Positions 61,589 through 64,000 of a DNA stretch of 64,000 nucleotides are shown one piece after another; position 1 is the first letter of the stretch, and every line of letters starts with the position of its first letter. Position numbers and translations under genes: made by a program. Origin of the DNA: Prevotella sp. UBA2850. Its GTDB lineage: Bacteria; Bacteroidota; Bacteroidia; Bacteroidales; Bacteroidaceae. The notes under the pieces are model-generated. The model made no database searches. It saw only the letters and a list, made by a program, of their open reading frames with translations, and had not been told where the DNA came from. The stretch spans positions 1 through 64,000 of the forward strand of contig DEFO01000036.1 in assembly GCA_002350805.1 (NCBI GenBank), read 5' to 3'.

Positions 61589-64000
61589 TCAGTCTTTCCC
61601 TCGATCCAGCGGCGGGCATTGACGAATGCCTCCAGCCACGGTGTCACCTCGTCGTTGCGATGACGGGCGGGATACCAGGCGTTCTGCCATGGGAAGATGG
61701 CACGCTCGAGGTGCGGCATCATGGCCAGATGGCGACCGTCGGCGCTGCAGATACCAGCCACATTGTAGTCGGAGCCGTTGGGGTTGGCAGGGTAGCCGGC
61801 GTAGTTGTACTTGGCAATCACATTGTAAGCACTCTCGGCCTTGGGCAGATGGAACTTTCCTTCGCCGTGAGCCACCCAGATGCCGAGTTTCGAACCGCTC
61901 AGCGAACCGAACATCACGCTGTCGTTCTGCGGAATGCTCAGTGAGATAAAGCCGCTCTCAAACTTATGCGAGTCGTTGTGCAGCATCTTAGCTCTCAGAC
62001 TGTCGTCCTCCACCTGTCCGTCGCCCAGCAGGCCGAGCTCCACCATCAGCTGGCATCCGTTGCAGATGCCCAGCGAGAGGGTGTCGTGGCGGGCATAGAA
62101 CTTATCCAGGGCCTCCTTGGCCTTCGGGTTGTAGAGGAAGGCGCCGGCCCATCCTTTGGCCGAACCCAGCACGTCGCTGTTGGAGAATCCGCCGCAGAAG
62201 ACAATCATATTGATCTCCTCGAGTGTCTCGCGCCCGCTGATGAGGTCGGTCATCATCACGTCTTTCACGTCGAAGCCGGCCAGATAGAGCGAGTAGGCCA
62301 TCTCGCGCTCACCGTTGGTGCCTTTCTCGCGGATGATGGCAGCCTTGGGTCGGCGGTTGTCATCGTCGTGTCGCCACTTGAGGCGGTATTGGGCGAGTCT
62401 GCCCGTGAAATCTTTCGGGAACTTCATCTCCAGCGGCTGCTGCTTGTAGTTCTCGAAACGCTCCTTGGCTTTGCCGTTGAAGCTCTGCTTGCGGTCCAGC
62501 AGATAGCTGGTCTTATACCAGACGTCACGCAGGTGGTCGATGTCGAAGGTGTATTCCTCGTCGCCGTTCTTCACAATCAGCTCGCGCTGGTTTTCCATGG
62601 GATAACCAATCTTGGCATAGCCGATGCCATGGTCCTCAAGATAGTCGAAGAGAGCGAACTTCAGCTTGTCGCTCACCTGAATGACCACACCGGGATTCTC
62701 GGCAAAGAGTGCTTTCACCGCATCGCCGTCGGCACAGATGTTATGCAGGTTGATGTGCATACCGCCACGGGTGTTGGCGAAGCACATCTCCAGCAGCGTG
62801 GTGATGAGTCCGCCGGCAGAGATATCGTGTCCGGCCATGATCCAACCCTTCTCGATGAGTTCCTGAATGGCATTAAAGCAGTCGGCGAAGTACTCGGCAT
62901 TCTGCACGGTGGGCACGTCGTCGCCTACCTTTCCAAGGCTCTGTGCGAAAGCCGAACCGCCCAACCGTTGCTGGTCGAACGAGAAGTCGATATGATAGAG
63001 GCTGCTGTTCTTGTCGTTCACCACCACGGGGCTGACCACTTTCTTGATGTCAGACACCTCGCCGCCGGCACTGACGATGACGGTACCCGGAGAGATGATC
63101 TTCTCGCCATTGGGATACTGCTGGCTCAGCGACAGCGAGTCTTTACCTGTGGGCACGTTGATATGCAGGTTGCAGCAGAAGTCAGACAGTGCCTTTACGC
63201 CCTCGTACAGACGGGCATCCTCGCCTTTCTGCGAGCGGCAGGGCCACATCCAGTTGGCCGAGAGGCTGATGCTGCCGAGTCCTTCGGTGAGCGGAGCCCA
63301 CACGATGTTGGTCAGTGCCTCGGCCACCGACAGCACACTGCCTGCTGCCGGCGAAGCCAGACCAGCCTGCGGGGCATGTCCCAGGGCAGTGGCAATGCCT
63401 TTCTTGCCACGATAGTCGAGAGCCACCACACCACAGTCGCTCAGCGGGAGCTGGATTTCACCCTGACACTGCTGGCGGGCAATCTTACCCGTCACCGAAC
63501 GGTCGACCTTGTTGGTCAGCCAGTCTTTGCAGGCCACGGCCTCGAGCTGCAGCACCCGCTCGAGATATTGGTTGAGTTTCTCGGCTGAAACAGTATATTG
63601 CACCGGAGCATAATGACGCTCAACGGTCTCGTCGCGCATGATGGTCTTCGGAGAGTGACCGAACATCTGGGCCACATCGAGGTCGAAGGGCTTGACGCCG
63701 TCGGCCTGCTTGAACGAGAAGTGGGCGTCGCCGGTGGTCTCGCCGACCACATACAGCGGGGCACGCTCGCGCTCGGCAATGCGGCGCACATGCTCGATGT
63801 GCTTCTCGTCGATGAGCAGTCCCATGCGCTCCTGGCTCTCGTTGGCTATAATCTCCTTGGCGCTCAGCGTCTTGTCGCCAATGGGCAGCTGACTCATGTC
63901 AATCTCACCGCCGCACTCCTCCACCAGCTCGGAGAGACAGTTCAGGTGTCCTGCCGAACCATGGTCGTGGATGCTGACCACGGGGTTGTTGTCCTCCTCG
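61582..64000 (-). CDS. purL: phosphoribosylformylglycinamidine synthase, C-terminal part (runs off the window)
   Basis: At least 806 residues of the long, single-chain PurL (FGAM synthase), which converts FGAR, ATP and glutamine to FGAM in purine synthesis. Seen are the AIRS-type domains with VVSIHDHGSAGHLN and HDISAGGLITTLLEMCF, and the C-terminal glutamine amidotransferase with the nucleophile in LGICNGCQLM, then GVxVAHGEGKF-like IWVAHGEGKF. The reading frame is open to base 64000, so the N-terminal part lies outside; the ATG near 63981 is not the start. A 540-codon antisense frame across it is a codon-bias shadow. Confidence 0.96.
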   Translation of the reverse strand, partial: EEDNNPVVSIHDHGSAGHLNCLSELVEECGGEIDMSQLPIGDKTLSAKEIIANESQERMGLLIDEKHIEHVRRIAERERAPLYVVGETTGDAHFSFKQADGVKPFDLDVAQMFGHSPKTIMRDETVERHYAPVQYTVSAEKLNQYLERVLQLEAVACKDWLTNKVDRSVTGKIARQQCQGEIQLPLSDCGVVALDYRGKKGIATALGHAPQAGLASPAAGSVLSVAEALTNIVWAPLTEGLGSISLSANWMWPCRSQKGEDARLYEGVKALSDFCCNLHINVPTGKDSLSLSQQYPNGEKIISPGTVIVSAGGEVSDIKKVVSPVVVNDKNSSLYHIDFSFDQQRLGGSAFAQSLGKVGDDVPTVQNAEYFADCFNAIQELIEKGWIMAGHDISAGGLITTLLEMCFANTRGGMHINLHNICADGDAVKALFAENPGVVIQVSDKLKFALFDYLEDHGIGYAKIGYPMENQRELIVKNGDEEYTFDIDHLRDVWYKTSYLLDRKQSFNGKAKERFENYKQQPLEMKFPKDFTGRLAQYRLKWRHDDDNRRPKAAIIREKGTNGEREMAYSLYLAGFDVKDVMMTDLISGRETLEEINMIVFCGGFSNSDVLGSAKGWAGAFLYNPKAKEALDKFYARHDTLSLGICNGCQLMVELGLLGDGQVEDDSLRAKMLHNDSHKFESGFISLSIPQNDSVMFGSLSGSKLGIWVAHGEGKFHLPKAESAYNVIAKYNYAGYPANPNGSDYNVAGICSADGRHLAMMPHLERAIFPWQNAWYPARHRNDEVTPWLEAFVNARRWIEGKTEN

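Noticed and set aside
61966..63588. 540-codon open frame on the plus strand
   Set aside because: Antisense to purL, which has intact catalytic motifs across the same bases.

Overview
The window comes from a Gram-negative Bacteroidota chromosome, most likely of the Prevotellaceae (Prevotella, Segatella or Xylanibacter type). The reasons are two SusC/SusD outer-membrane import pairs, many surface lipoproteins with acidic residues after the lipobox cysteine, TAnnTTTG-type promoters (the Bacteroidota -7 box) before many genes, a meso-diaminopimelate division/cell-wall cluster of Bacteroidota layout, and glycine-lipid acyltransferase genes. The genus is inferred; there is no rRNA or tRNA in the window.

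Layout. 127-8756 is a five-gene import operon (SusC, SusD, a lipoprotein zinc metallopeptidase, a DUF4302-type lipoprotein and a BACON-repeat lipoprotein) closed by a terminator. The metallopeptidase and the absence of any carbohydrate enzyme suggest a peptide or protein substrate. 9128-10957 (minus) holds glsB and glsA, which make glycine lipids. 11259-27180 is a complete dcw cluster: mraZ-rsmH-ftsL-ftsI-murE-mraY-murD-ftsW-murG-murC-ftsQ-ftsA-ftsZ. It begins with a three-repeat MraZ operator next to a -7 box, has a second promoter before murG and ends with a strong terminator. A 22-bp tandem repeat follows.

27494-40854 is a polysaccharide utilization locus. A divergent one-component propeller/Y_Y_Y/LuxR-HTH regulator faces a SusC-SusD-lipoprotein set, then a fused alginate-lyase-superfamily plus GH88 enzyme and a GH2 enzyme. 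Together these suit an unsulfated uronic-acid polysaccharide: the lyase makes unsaturated uronic ends, GH88 removes them and GH2 trims the rest. 41137-47201 carries an RsbU/RsbW-like fusion, a parallel beta-helix protein of unknown role and an inhibitory-type serpin lipoprotein. 47223-49422 has a PafA-like phosphatase (minus) and a LOG-family protein.

49998-52762 encodes a small secreted protein and an AT-rich, secreted caspase-fold (CHAT-like) protein that look like recent or foreign cargo. 53271-56690 encodes a fusion of a histidine acid phosphatase and a GH92 alpha-mannosidase, suited to phosphorylated mannan. The rest, on the minus strand, is a gamma-carbonic anhydrase, a GH43 enzyme, a split chromate transporter and a purL that runs off the end.

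Genes between 49.4 and 61.6 kb are separated by repeat-rich DNA: 7-bp arrays carrying TGA, a three-copy dispersed repeat of about 120 bp, an inverted-repeat element and C/G-rich hairpins. No CRISPR array, phage, transposase, tRNA or rRNA was seen.
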